Positions 20,834-29,744 of a stretch of 64,000 nt of DNA are shown piece after piece. Every line of letters starts with the position of its first letter. Position 1 is the first letter of the stretch. This stretch comes from Pyxidicoccus fallax. Its GTDB lineage: Bacteria > Myxococcota > Myxococcia > Myxococcales > Myxococcaceae. The notes beneath the pieces are model-generated. The model saw only the letters and a program-made list of their open reading frames with translations. It ran no database searches and was not told the origin of the DNA. A program made the position numbers and the translations under genes. The stretch covers positions 1 to 64,000 of the forward strand of contig NZ_JABBJJ010000007.1 in the NCBI RefSeq assembly GCF_012933655.1, given 5' to 3'.

Positions 20834-22700
20834 CGTAGCCGTCCTGGTGCACCAGCTCGCCTCCCAGCTCTTCCACCACGAAGCGGTGGCGCAGGGGGTG
20901 GTGGTAGTGCGCCACGTACCAGCGGTAGTGGTTGTCCTTGAGGAAGCGGCGCATCTGCTCGCGCTCCTCGGGCGTCACCGGCCCCGCCACTCCGTGCAGC
21001 CTCTCCAGCGCGCGGAAGATGCGCTGCTCCACCAGGGCTGCCTCGCGCACCGGCAGCCGGGCCAGGCGCGCGAAGGACACCGGCTTGCCGTGGTAGGTCT
21101 GCTCCCACTGCCCCACCACGTGGTCGGTGAAGACGGCCGCCGGCATGGGCGCGTCGCGAATCTCGTCGAAGATGGGCGGCAGCGTCGGCAGCGCCGGCAT
21201 CGCCAGGGGCTTGCCGAGGTACTCCACGTTGGGCACCACGGCCACCGCCAGCGCCACGGCCAGCCCCACCCCCGCCCCACGCGCGGACGCCATGCGCCCC
21301 AGGTGCGCCGCCGCGAAGGCCACCAGCACCCCCAGCGCCAGCGTGGTGATCAGCTCGAAGCGCACGGGCATGCCCCCACGCGAGAAGAGCGGCACCATGT
21401 GCTTGAAGACGACGTACGGCATGGGCACCTGCACCCACAGCGGCTCGCCGAACGAGGTGAGCGGTGACAGGAACGCCACCAGCGTGCACAGCGCCAGCAG
21501 CACCGTCACGTCCCGGTGCCACGCGCGTCCCCGCCACGCGGGCCACCACCCCACCGCCAGCGTGAGGACGGCCAGCGGCACCACCGGGGACAGCAGGTCC
21601 GAGTTGCCGATGCTCAGCACCGTGCCCATGGACAGCACCGCATAGCCCAGGCCCAGCCCCGTCCACCTCCGGCCCTCCGGCACGCCCTTCCACAGGGCGA
21701 AGACGGCCAGCAGCGGCGTCAGCCACCCCAGGAAGGTGCCCGCCTCCTCCGCGTTGGTGCTCATCTTGCCCACCACCTCCGCGGAGAACGCCTTCACCTT
21801 CTGGGGCATCACCTCCAACCAGGCAGACAGCGTGTCCGGCAGGAAGAAGGCATACAGGTCCGTGAAGTAGTCGGAGTCGCCATGCTGGATGCCAATCGGC
21901 GCGGGGAACAGGTGCAAGAGCAGCGGCATCACCCCGGGCAGGCACGCCACCGCCGCCGCCAGCGCGGCCATCCCCGCCCGGCGCACGCCCGCGTCCTTCA
22001 GCGTCCCCACGGACAACAGCGGCCCGCGGCGCCAGCGGTCGGCCACCACCCAGAGGAAGGAGAAGAGCGCGATGTAGAGGAAGTAGTAGTAGTCACACAG
22101 CAGCGTGTAGAGCGCGGCCAGCGCCAGCCCCACCAGCCACTTGCGCTTCCCCTCGTCCAGCCAGCGCAGGAAGAAGAGGAGGTAGAGGGGGATGCCCTCC
22201 GTCGCGGTCAGGTTGAGGTGCGCCGTCGCGTGGCTCAGGTGGTAGCGCGAGAAGTCGAAGACGCACGCGCCCGCCAGCGCCGCCACCGCCGCGAGGCCTG
22301 GCGCGAAGCCCGCGCGCTCCAGCAGGTAGCGCATGAGCAGCCACGCCGTGTACCCCGTCAGCACGAAGCAGCTGAAGAGCACGAGGTTGTACGCCGCCTC
22401 CACCGGCATCCACGGCACCAGCACCGCGCCCCACACCGTCTTGGCCAGTGCCAGCGTGTGCCAGTACATCTCCGCCCCCAGCGGCCAGTGCAGCATCGGC
22501 GCGAAGAAGGGGTTCTGGGGGTCCACCCACACCGCCTGGCGCATCCACCAGAGGTGCCACACGTTCATCAGCACGTCTTCGCGTCCGCCGGCGACGTGGC
22601 CCTTCAGCTTCGACAGCAGCGGCCACGTGTGGAACGCCGACAGCAGCGTGAATGCCAGGAGCACCAGCGGATGCAGGGCCCGTCGCAGCAGAGGTGACAT
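20811..22700 (-). CDS. Multi-span membrane protein, probable GT-C type glycosyltransferase
   Basis: A 629-residue integral membrane protein with about 11-12 hydrophobic helices across residues 8-490 and a soluble C-terminal domain of about 125 residues. The first periplasmic loop holds GGREDVLMNVWHLWWM, an acidic motif placed as in GT-C glycosyltransferases, and FDFSRYHLSHATAHLN follows the third to fourth helix. I infer that it transfers a sugar from a polyprenyl-phosphate carrier in the periplasm, but I cannot place it in a named family. The overlap of its 3' end with the GT2 gene suggests a functional pair in opposite orientation. A 431-nt gene-free stretch lies upstream. Confidence 0.7.
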   Translation of the reverse strand: MSPLLRRALHPLVLLAFTLLSAFHTWPLLSKLKGHVAGGREDVLMNVWHLWWMRQAVWVDPQNPFFAPMLHWPLGAEMYWHTLALAKTVWGAVLVPWMPVEAAYNLVLFSCFVLTGYTAWLLMRYLLERAGFAPGLAAVAALAGACVFDFSRYHLSHATAHLNLTATEGIPLYLLFFLRWLDEGKRKWLVGLALAALYTLLCDYYYFLYIALFSFLWVVADRWRRGPLLSVGTLKDAGVRRAGMAALAAAVACLPGVMPLLLHLFPAPIGIQHGDSDYFTDLYAFFLPDTLSAWLEVMPQKVKAFSAEVVGKMSTNAEEAGTFLGWLTPLLAVFALWKGVPEGRRWTGLGLGYAVLSMGTVLSIGNSDLLSPVVPLAVLTLAVGWWPAWRGRAWHRDVTVLLALCTLVAFLSPLTSFGEPLWVQVPMPYVVFKHMVPLFSRGGMPVRFELITTLALGVLVAFAAAHLGRMASARGAGVGLAVALAVAVVPNVEYLGKPLAMPALPTLPPIFDEIRDAPMPAAVFTDHVVGQWEQTYHGKPVSFARLARLPVREAALVEQRIFRALERLHGVAGPVTPEEREQMRRFLKDNHYRWYVAHYHHPLRHRFVVEELGGELVHQDGYVTVYRFP

Positions 22701-23131
22701 AGGCAGGGAGGCTCAGAGCGGCCGCTCGGCGGCCATCAACATGTTGTCGCCCGGGTTGAACGGAATGGCCTACGCCCCGGCACCACGCGCCGCGCCAATT
22801 CCGGTGGATTGGGCCCCCACCGGGGCCGGGCGAGGCTCCGGATGGCGGCGGGGGCGCGTTCCGTCATGGGCGCGCACCGTAGCCCCCGGGGGGCGAACCC
22901 CACAACATGACAGGTGGGGAAGCCCCGCCCATGCCCGCTCCCCTCTCCCGGGCGTGAAGGGGGGGAGTATGCCTACGTGGTCCCGACGCGTTACAACCGC
23001 AGCGGGGCCAATCGGTCCCATTGGCCCCCGTCACGACGGGAGCCGAGCCCGCTTGCTTTCCGGGCGACTGCCCGCGAAATAGGCCCCGCCCGGGGGCCGT
23101 TCCTCCAGGTTCCTCCCACACCTTCAGTGAT
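22701..23131. other. Intergenic region of 431 nt between divergent genes
   Basis: No complete gene is visible. A minus-strand open stretch near 22716-22770 would encode FNPGDNMLMAAERPL and then stop, which looks like the tail of a class I methyltransferase, but it is preceded within a few codons by a stop codon. It could be a decayed gene end. Near the right end lies a perfect 9-bp inverted repeat (entered separately). Promoters for both neighbours must lie here, but I found no convincing -35/-10 pair. Confidence 0.5.
23004..23028. promoter_or_regulatory. Perfect 9-bp inverted repeat before the flavoprotein gene
   Basis: GGGGCCAAT and ATTGGCCCC flank CGGTCCC, ending 103 nt upstream of the start codon. 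There is no T-run, so an operator for a dimeric regulator or an RNA leader hairpin is more likely than a terminator. Confidence 0.4.
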
Positions 23132-26100
23132 ATGCGCGCCTTGACCGACCTGCCCTCCGACCCCACCCCCTCGCTGACCCTGGGCCTGCCGGGCTTCACC
23201 TTCGAGGACCTCTACCGCCCGCGCGGCCTGCGCCGGCTCTCGGAGCGTTTCGACGCGCAGCTCGCCGAGAACGACCCCGAGCTGTTCCGGGCCTATGACG
23301 CGTACCGCAAGTCCGGCGGCACGAGCCTCACCGGGCCGGCCGAGTCGGACGTGCTCATCCGCGTGGCCCGCCACGTGTCGCGCTTCGTCGGGAAGCTCTT
23401 CGGAGTCGAGGCGGAGCTGGAGGGCCTGGCCGGCCGGCAGCGTGGCGAGCTGCCCCTCTTCGACTTCAAGCGCGAGTTCATCACCCGCCGCGTCTTCAAG
23501 AAGGGCGCCGCGGACCGCCCCACCCTCGCCGAGTTCCCCTCGCTCGACGCGCGCATGCGCCTGCTGATGAGCCTGGGCTTCCCCGAGGCCGTGGCCAGCG
23601 GCGACCTGGAGCGAGGCCTCGCCGAGTCCATCCTCCTGCTGATGGACCTGGAGCGCCTGTTCTCCGGCAGCCTCCCCCCGGAGCTGCAGCCCCAGGCGGA
23701 GGCCCTGCGCGCCCGCTGGGCCGCGCTGCGCGCCGTGCTCGTGTCCACGCAGGAGGCCCGTGACGCGTTCGGCTCCAGCCTCGTCACCCACGGCGACGAC
23801 GCCGCCGAGCTCCAGGCCGTCCGCGCCCTCTTGTCCCTGGCGGACCGCTGGACGTACGCGCGCGCCCTGCACCCGGAGACGAAGGAGCTCTTCCACGCCT
23901 GGCCCACGCACCGCATCCCCAAGCCGCTGGTGTTCGACCAGCTCGTCCAGCTCAAGCGCCCGGACGCGGAGCTGCCCGAGGTGACGGAGGGCCTGGAGCA
24001 CCACCTGCGCCACCGCGACGGATTCAAGCTCACCGACCGCCGGGGCACCCAGCGCGACGTGATGAACGAGGTGGACTACTGCGTCATCTGCCACGAGCGC
24101 TCGAAGGACTCGTGCTCCAAGGGCTTCCCCGCGAAGGACCCGGTGGCCGAGGGGCACACCTACAAGAAGAACCCGCTGGGCATCCCCCTCAACGGGTGCC
24201 CGCTCGACGAGCGCATCTCCGAGGCGCACGCCCTCAAGCGCGAGGGCAACTCCGTGGCCGCGCTGGCCATGGTGACGCTGGACAACCCGATGTGCCCGGG
24301 CACCGGCCACCGCATCTGCAATGACTGCATGAAGGCCTGCATCTTCCAGAAGCAGGAGCCGGTGAACATCCCCCTGGCGGAGACGGCCACCCTCACGGAC
24401 GTGCTGGCGCTGCCCTGGGGCTTCGAAATCTACGGGCTGCTCACCCGGTGGAACCCGCTCAACGTCCGCCGCCCGTACGCCCTGCCCTACACGGGCCGCA
24501 ACGTGCTGGTGGTGGGCCTCGGCCCCGCCGGCTACACGCTGTCGCACTACCTCCTCAACGAGGGCTTCGCCGTCACCGGCGTGGACGGCCTCAAGATTGA
24601 GCCCTTCCCGGATGACCTCGTGGGCCGCAACGGCCGCCCCCTGCGTCCCATCCGCGACTGGTCCGCGCTCACCAACGAGCTGGACGAGCGCGTGCTGGAG
24701 GGCTTCGGCGGCGTGTCCGAGTACGGAATCACCGTGCGCTGGGACAAGAACTTCCTCACGCTCATCCACCTGACGCTGGCGCGCCGCGAGGGCTTCCGCA
24801 TCTTCGGCGGCGTGCGCTTCGGGGGCACGCTCACCATCGACGACGCGTGGGAGCTGGGCTTCGACCACATCGCCATCGCCGCCGGCGCCGGGCGCCCCAC
24901 CATCATCGGGATGAAGAACAACCTCATCCGGGGCATCCGCAAGGCGAGCGACTTCCTCATGGCGCTCCAGCTCACCGGCGCCTTCAAGAAGGACTCGCTG
25001 GCCAACCTCCAGGTGCAGCTGCCCGCCATCGTCATCGGTGGCGGCCTCACCGGCATCGACACCGCCACCGAGCTGATGGCGTACTACCCGGTGCAGGTGG
25101 AGAAGACGCTCGCCCGCCACGAGAAGCTGGTGGCGGAGATTGGCGAGGAGGCCGTGCTGGCCCGCCTCGACGCGGAGGAGCGCGCCACCTACCAGACGTT
25201 CCTCGAGCACGGCCGCGCCGTGCGCGCCGAGCGCGAGAAGGCCCAGGCGGAAGGCCGCAGCCCGGACTTCATCAAGCTGGTGCGCGCCTGGGGCGGCGTG
25301 AGCCTCGTCTACCGCCGCGGCCTCACCGAGTCCCCCGCCTACCGCCTCAACCACGAGGAGGTGACGAAGGCGCTGGAGGAGGGCATCCGCTTCATCGAGC
25401 GCATGAGCCCGGTGGAGGCCCTGCCGGACGCCTCCGGCGCGGTGCGCGCCCTGCGCTTCGAGCGCATGGTGACGGTGGACGGCAAGCTGAAGGGCAGCGG
25501 CCAGTTCTTCGAGCTGCCCGCGCGCACGGTGTGCGTCGCCGCCGGCACGTCCCCCAACGTCACGTACGAGAAGGAGTACCCGGGCACCTTCCAGCTCGAC
25601 TCCCGCGGCGAGTACTTCCAGGGCCACGAGCTGGTGGAAGACGGGGACGGCTTCGCCCTCAAGCCCGTGGCGGCCAAGGAGGACCCGGGCGCGAAGGCGG
25701 GCTTCTTCACGTCGTACCGGAAGGACGGCCGCTTCATCTCCTTCTACGGCGACAACCACCCCGCCTACGCGGGCAACGTGGTGAAGGCCATGGCCAGCGC
25801 CAAGGACGGCCACCCCGAGGTGGCGCGCCTGTACGCGAAGGAAGTGGCCGCGCTCGACTTCCACGACGAGCTGGCCCAGGCCCGGCGCGACGAGCAGCGC
25901 GCCGCGCACTTCTCGAAGCTGGATGACGCCTTCAGCGCCACCGTCGTCGCCGTCAACCGCCTGACGCCCACGATTGTGGAGGTGGTGGTGCGCGCGCCCT
26001 TCGCCGCCAGCCACTTCTCGCCCGGCCAGTTCTACCGCCTGCAGAACTTCGAGCGGACCGCGCCCGTGGTGGACGGCATGCGCCTCACCATGGAGGGCCT

Positions 26101-26911
26101 GGCCCTCACCGGCGCGTGGGTGGACAAGGAGAAGGGGCTGATGGGCACCATCGTCCTGGAGATGGGCTCGTCCTCGCGCCTGTGCGCCGCGCTGCGCCCC
26201 GGCGAGCCCGTCGTCCTCATGGGCCCCACCGGCGCGCCCACGGAGATTGGCCACAACGAGACCGTCGTCCTCGTGGGCGGCGGCCTCGGCAACGCGGTGC
26301 TCTTCTCCATCGCCCGCTCGCTCAAGGCGGCCGGCTGCCGCGTCGTCTACTTCGCCGGCTACCGGCAGAAGACGGACTCCTTCAAGCGCGACGAGATTGA
26401 AGCCGGCACGGACCAGATCATCTGGTCGGTGGACGGCGGCGACATCATCGAGCCGCGCCGCCCGCAGGACTCGGGCTTCCGGGGCAACGTGGTGCAGGCC
26501 ATGCTGGCCTACGCACAGAACAAGCTGGGCCCCGCGCCCATCATCTCCCTGTCCGAGGTGGACCGCATCATCGCCATCGGCTCGGACGGGATGATGCGCG
26601 CGGTGGCCGAGGCGCGGCACGGCGTGCTCCAGCCGCACCTCAAGCCCGGGCACGAGGCCATCGGCTCCATCAACTCGCCGATGCAGTGCATGATGAAGGA
26701 GATCTGCGCCCAGTGCCTCCAGCGGCACGTGGACCCGCTCACCGGCAAGGAGACGTGGGTCTTCTCCTGCTACAACCAGGACCAGCGGCTGGACCAGGTG
26801 GACTTCGTCAACCTGCGCCAGCGCCTGCGCGGCAACACCGTCATGGAGAAGGTCGCCGACGTGTTCCTGGCGCAGCTGCTCAAGAAGGCGCCGCACCTCA
26901 AGCGCGTCTGA
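23132..26911 (+). CDS. Giant iron-sulfur flavoprotein, NfnB/GltD-like domain fused to NfnA/PyrK-like domain
   Basis: A 1259-residue cytoplasmic oxidoreductase. Residues 1-310 are helical and unassigned. Residues 317-403 hold eight cysteines (CVIC, Cys328, Cys356, Cys388, then C-x2-C-x3-C at 396-403) placed like the two [4Fe-4S] clusters before the GltD fold. An FAD loop GLGPAG lies at 462-467 and an NAD(P)-loop GGGLTG at 636-641. From about 930 there is a ferredoxin-NADP reductase fold with FSPGQFYRLQNF (962-973) and GGGLGN (1049-1054). It ends in C-x5-C-x2-C-x17-C (1186-1213), as in the [2Fe-2S] site of PyrK and NfnA. This order equals both subunits of NADH-dependent ferredoxin:NADP oxidoreductase joined. 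Reaction and partner are inferred. It is monocistronic, with a long leader. Confidence 0.8.
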   Translation: MRALTDLPSDPTPSLTLGLPGFTFEDLYRPRGLRRLSERFDAQLAENDPELFRAYDAYRKSGGTSLTGPAESDVLIRVARHVSRFVGKLFGVEAELEGLAGRQRGELPLFDFKREFITRRVFKKGAADRPTLAEFPSLDARMRLLMSLGFPEAVASGDLERGLAESILLLMDLERLFSGSLPPELQPQAEALRARWAALRAVLVSTQEARDAFGSSLVTHGDDAAELQAVRALLSLADRWTYARALHPETKELFHAWPTHRIPKPLVFDQLVQLKRPDAELPEVTEGLEHHLRHRDGFKLTDRRGTQRDVMNEVDYCVICHERSKDSCSKGFPAKDPVAEGHTYKKNPLGIPLNGCPLDERISEAHALKREGNSVAALAMVTLDNPMCPGTGHRICNDCMKACIFQKQEPVNIPLAETATLTDVLALPWGFEIYGLLTRWNPLNVRRPYALPYTGRNVLVVGLGPAGYTLSHYLLNEGFAVTGVDGLKIEPFPDDLVGRNGRPLRPIRDWSALTNELDERVLEGFGGVSEYGITVRWDKNFLTLIHLTLARREGFRIFGGVRFGGTLTIDDAWELGFDHIAIAAGAGRPTIIGMKNNLIRGIRKASDFLMALQLTGAFKKDSLANLQVQLPAIVIGGGLTGIDTATELMAYYPVQVEKTLARHEKLVAEIGEEAVLARLDAEERATYQTFLEHGRAVRAEREKAQAEGRSPDFIKLVRAWGGVSLVYRRGLTESPAYRLNHEEVTKALEEGIRFIERMSPVEALPDASGAVRALRFERMVTVDGKLKGSGQFFELPARTVCVAAGTSPNVTYEKEYPGTFQLDSRGEYFQGHELVEDGDGFALKPVAAKEDPGAKAGFFTSYRKDGRFISFYGDNHPAYAGNVVKAMASAKDGHPEVARLYAKEVAALDFHDELAQARRDEQRAAHFSKLDDAFSATVVAVNRLTPTIVEVVVRAPFAASHFSPGQFYRLQNFERTAPVVDGMRLTMEGLALTGAWVDKEKGLMGTIVLEMGSSSRLCAALRPGEPVVLMGPTGAPTEIGHNETVVLVGGGLGNAVLFSIARSLKAAGCRVVYFAGYRQKTDSFKRDEIEAGTDQIIWSVDGGDIIEPRRPQDSGFRGNVVQAMLAYAQNKLGPAPIISLSEVDRIIAIGSDGMMRAVAEARHGVLQPHLKPGHEAIGSINSPMQCMMKEICAQCLQRHVDPLTGKETWVFSCYNQDQRLDQVDFVNLRQRLRGNTVMEKVADVFLAQLLKKAPHLKRV

Positions 26912-26936
26912 GCCGGGCCGGCAGGCTCCCGGGTCT

Positions 26937-27605
26937 TCAGCGGCGCGTGCCGGTGAAGACCCGGAGCATCTCCTGGTAGTTCCGCACCAGGTCCTCCTCG
27001 CGGGTGAGGACGACGTCCACGTTGGCGTCGCCGTACTCGCGCCGGGCGTCGGCCAGCTTCTCGAAGGACTCCACCTGGCGCCGCATGGAGGCCACCTGGG
27101 CGGCCAGCCCCTCCTGCTGCTCGGGGGGCAGCTTCGCCTGGAGCGCCTCCAGCTTCTTCAGCTCCTCCTCGTACTGGAGCGTGCGCCCGAGCTGCCGCTG
27201 GCTGATGACGGCCGTCACCACCTCGGCGATGCCGTTGACGTCCGCCTCGCTCAGGCCCGACGCCACGCGCGCCTCGGCTTCCGCCTTCGCCTTGGCCTCC
27301 ACCACCTTCAGCCCCGCCCGCGCGGACGCCGCCGCCTCCGGCGTGCCCGCGTCCACCAGGGCCCCCAGGTTGTGCAGCCCCTTCAGCATCGAGCCGTACA
27401 CCTCCAGCATCTGTCGCTGGTACCCCACGTACGCGTCCAGCTTCTCCTTCGTCACCACGTACGGGCCCGCCTCCCCCTCCCCTGCCTCCGGGCCGCCGGC
27501 GAGGGCCCCGTCCGCCTGCTCGGGTGCCGGACGGGATGCCGCCTCCTCCTTCTTACAAGCCGAGAAGGCCAGCAGTACCCACAGTCCGCACAGCACCTTG
27601 CGCAT
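26937..27605 (-). CDS. Hypothetical lipoprotein, coiled-coil
   Basis: A 222-residue protein with a lipoprotein signal (MRKVLCGLWVLLAFSAC, Cys17, then KKEE). An acidic Pro/Ala/Gly linker follows to about residue 47. The rest is almost wholly helical, with strong heptad character (AKAKAEAEARVASGLS, EEELKKLEALQAKLPPEQ and MRRQVESFEKL). No family is recognised. GGAGGAG lies 6-7 nt upstream of the ATG. It is convergent with the flavoprotein gene (25-nt gap) and divergent from sixA. Lys at +2 and +3 does not signal inner-membrane retention, so the outer membrane is likely. Confidence 0.7.
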   Translation of the reverse strand: MRKVLCGLWVLLAFSACKKEEAASRPAPEQADGALAGGPEAGEGEAGPYVVTKEKLDAYVGYQRQMLEVYGSMLKGLHNLGALVDAGTPEAAASARAGLKVVEAKAKAEAEARVASGLSEADVNGIAEVVTAVISQRQLGRTLQYEEELKKLEALQAKLPPEQQEGLAAQVASMRRQVESFEKLADARREYGDANVDVVLTREEDLVRNYQEMLRVFTGTRR

Positions 27606-27730
27606 TGCGTTCTCCTCCAGACGGGCTGGCGTCGCCGAGCTTCTCCCCCACTTGCGCGGCGGGCGGCGACTCCCTTCCCTCTCTGTCATGGCGGGGTTGT
27701 TCCGGCCACTGAACAATCGCCGCATTACCT

Positions 27731-27760
27731 TTGACCAACCGGGCCGCGCTCGTGTACGAA
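27731..27760 (+). promoter_or_regulatory. Candidate promoter of sixA-cyaY
   Basis: TTGACC and TACGAA are separated by 18 nt; the -10 ends 31 nt before the TTG start codon of sixA. Confidence 0.4.
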
Positions 27761-27791
27761 CCGCGGTCCTGTCGAAAGCGGTGGAGGGACT

Positions 27792-28286
27792 TTGAGGATT
27801 TTCCTGGTTAGGCACGGCGATGCGGACGCGGAGATCCCCGAGGGTCTCGGCGACGAGGCTCGCGCGCTCACCGCCAAGGCCCGCGCCAATACCGCTCAGC
27901 ACTTCGCGTCGCTGGCGGAGCGCATGGGCCCGCTGGGCCTCATCCTGACCAGCCCGCTGGTTCGCACGGTTCAGACGGCGCAGATTCTGTCCTTCGTGGC
28001 GAAGCACGAGGGTCTGCTGAAGGTGCACCGCTGCCTGCTGCCGGACATGCCGGTGGGCGCGGTGGAGCCCGTCCTGACGGAGCACATGGACCAGAACCTG
28101 GTGCTCGTGGGGCACCAGCCCTCCATGGGCGCGCTGGCGGCCCACCTGCTGGGCATGCAGTCCTTCCCCAAGCCGGTCAACCCGGGCACCGTCATCGCCC
28201 TGGAGCGCACCGACGGGGAGACGCCGCAGATGAAGTTCCTGTTCTACGCGGCCCCTGGCCAGCAGGTGCTCGACGTCATCCAGTGA
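27792..28286 (+). CDS. sixA: Phosphohistidine phosphatase SixA
   Basis: A 164-residue histidine-phosphatase-superfamily protein. The catalytic RHG motif is in IFLVRHGDADAE at residues 3-14. LTSPLVRTVQTAQIL holds the second Arg, and LVLVGHQPSMG holds the second His. SixA removes phosphate from phosphohistidine, classically of the nitrogen-PTS protein NPr or of Hpt domains. The start is TTG: the RHG motif follows within six codons and GGAGGGAC lies just upstream, so no other start is plausible. An ATG-free start is unusual and could lower expression. cyaY begins 13 nt after its stop. Confidence 0.85.
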   Translation: MRIFLVRHGDADAEIPEGLGDEARALTAKARANTAQHFASLAERMGPLGLILTSPLVRTVQTAQILSFVAKHEGLLKVHRCLLPDMPVGAVEPVLTEHMDQNLVLVGHQPSMGALAAHLLGMQSFPKPVNPGTVIALERTDGETPQMKFLFYAAPGQQVLDVIQ

Positions 28287-28299
28287 GGCCCCCGCGGCC

Positions 28300-28632
28300 A
28301 TGATGGACGAAGCCCGCTACAACCAGCTCGCCTCCGCCGCCTTCCGCCGCATCATGGCGGCGGCGGACGCCATCGACCCGGACATCCTGGAAGCCGAGAG
28401 CACGGGCGACATGGTGACGCTCACCGCCCGCTCCCGGGAGAAGTGCATCGTCAACACCCAGCGCGCCGTGAGGCAAATCTGGGTGGCCGGGCGCGGCCAG
28501 GGCATCCACTTCGACTACGACGCGTCCACCAGCACCTGGAAGGACGACAAGGGCCGGGGCCTGGAGCTGTTCTCCTTCGTCGCCGACGTGGTCCACGACA
28601 TCAGCGGCGTGGACTTCAGCTACGCCGGCTGA
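28300..28632 (+). CDS. cyaY: Frataxin-like iron donor protein CyaY
   Basis: A 110-residue protein of the frataxin/CyaY fold: an acidic first helix (MDEARYNQLASAAFRRIM) then DPDILEAESTGDMVTL, KCIVNTQRAVRQIWVAG and DDKGRGLELFSFVADVV. The QIW segment in the beta-sheet is the hallmark. The family binds iron and modulates IscS in Fe-S cluster assembly. It is slightly diverged; the typical GG before YHF is reduced to GQGIHF. Two ATG codons occur in tandem and either may serve. It is coupled to sixA in a two-gene unit. The iron-rich flavoprotein nearby may be a client, but this is only a positional remark. Its 3' end overlaps the convergent regulator gene by 13 bases. Confidence 0.82.
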   Translation: MMDEARYNQLASAAFRRIMAAADAIDPDILEAESTGDMVTLTARSREKCIVNTQRAVRQIWVAGRGQGIHFDYDASTSTWKDDKGRGLELFSFVADVVHDISGVDFSYAG

Positions 28633-29744
28633 GGCCGCCCGCCCGCCGCGGGCTCCACCCGGTTGCCCCCGGCCGCCTGCGCGCGGCGCAGCGCCTCGCC
28701 CGCCTCCTTCAGGAGGCTCCCGAAGCTCACCTGGGCCTGGCTGGCCGACGGCGCGCCCTTGCCGCCGGGCGGCTCGGACACGGCCACGCCCACCGAGGCG
28801 CTGGTGCCTGGAAGCCCCTTGAGGCCGGAGATGCGCTCGCGCAGCCGCTCGGCCACCACCAGCGCGCCGGAGCGCGGGGTGTGCGGGAGGAAGACGACGA
28901 AGCGGCTGTCCGCGAAGGGCACCGCCACGTCGATGTCGCGCACGCCCGCCACCAGGAGCCCCAGCGCCTCGGCCAGCACCGCCGTGCGGGCGGCCGGAGC
29001 CACGGACGCGGACCGCTCGGCGAAGCCGTCCAACTCCACCAGCAGCACGGCGATGGGGTAGCGGTAGCGCCGGCTGCGCTTCACCTCCATCAGCATCAGC
29101 CGCTTGAGGAACTCGAAGTCCGGGGACGACGCCCCCGCCGCCGGAAGGTCCGGGCGGCTGGGCCGGCGGCCGCCCTCGGGCTCCACGACGGTCAGCGTGC
29201 CCGGAACCGGGGTGATGGCGAAGCCGGAGGCCCGCGAGGGCACGGGGGGAAAGGAGCCGCTGGGCCGGGCGAGGACGGGCGCCGCCGGGGCCATGCTGGA
29301 GGCCGCCAGGGCCCCGCCAACCGCGGGAACTCCGGGGGCCGCGCCGGGCGCCACGGGAGCCATTCCGGACGCGAGGCCCCGGGCCTGCTCGCGCTGCACC
29401 AGGAGCGACACGCAGGTGAGTACGTTGGGGCGCTTGAGGGGGCCCACCAGGCAGCCGTCCGCGCCCGCGTCCGCGGCGCGCAGGTCCGCCTGCTCCTCGT
29501 CCGGGGGATACACCAGGAGCACCGGCGGCGAGGCGCCCTGGGCCTTCAGCCCGCGGCACAGCGCCTCGCCGTCCAGGGGCCCGGCTCCGGACGCCAGCAC
29601 CACGGCGGGCGGGCGCTCCCGCGCCGCGCGCAGGGCGTCGTCGAGGGTGCCCACCCAGGACACCTCGTGGCCGGCCCCTTCCAGGTAGCGGCGCAACACG
29701 CCCGCCACTGGAGCGGAGGGCTCGGCCAGGAGCACGAAGGACAT
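28620..29744 (-). CDS. Degenerate response regulator with degenerate GGDEF domain
   Basis: A 374-residue protein with an N-terminal receiver-like fold (residues 3-118) and a C-terminal GGDEF-like fold (about 205-360). The receiver lacks its acid pair (LLAEPS in place of the usual Asp-Asp) and its phospho-acceptor (LASGAG instead of LxDxxMP). In the GGDEF part the signature is replaced by FADSRFVVFLPHT, although the DGF and EALG segments around it remain. It should neither be phosphorylated nor make c-di-GMP; a binding or scaffold role is likely. A Pro/Ala linker joins the domains. Its ATG overlaps the frr stop by one base (TGATG), so it is the last gene of the translation cluster. Confidence 0.78.
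   Translation of the reverse strand: MSFVLLAEPSAPVAGVLRRYLEGAGHEVSWVGTLDDALRAARERPPAVVLASGAGPLDGEALCRGLKAQGASPPVLLVYPPDEEQADLRAADAGADGCLVGPLKRPNVLTCVSLLVQREQARGLASGMAPVAPGAAPGVPAVGGALAASSMAPAAPVLARPSGSFPPVPSRASGFAITPVPGTLTVVEPEGGRRPSRPDLPAAGASSPDFEFLKRLMLMEVKRSRRYRYPIAVLLVELDGFAERSASVAPAARTAVLAEALGLLVAGVRDIDVAVPFADSRFVVFLPHTPRSGALVVAERLRERISGLKGLPGTSASVGVAVSEPPGGKGAPSASQAQVSFGSLLKEAGEALRRAQAAGGNRVEPAAGGRPQPA

Noticed and set aside
22770-23021. A minus-strand open frame of about 83 codons in the long gap before the flavoprotein gene.
   Set aside because: No motif, poor ribosome site, and Arg/Pro/Gly composition expected by chance in this base composition.
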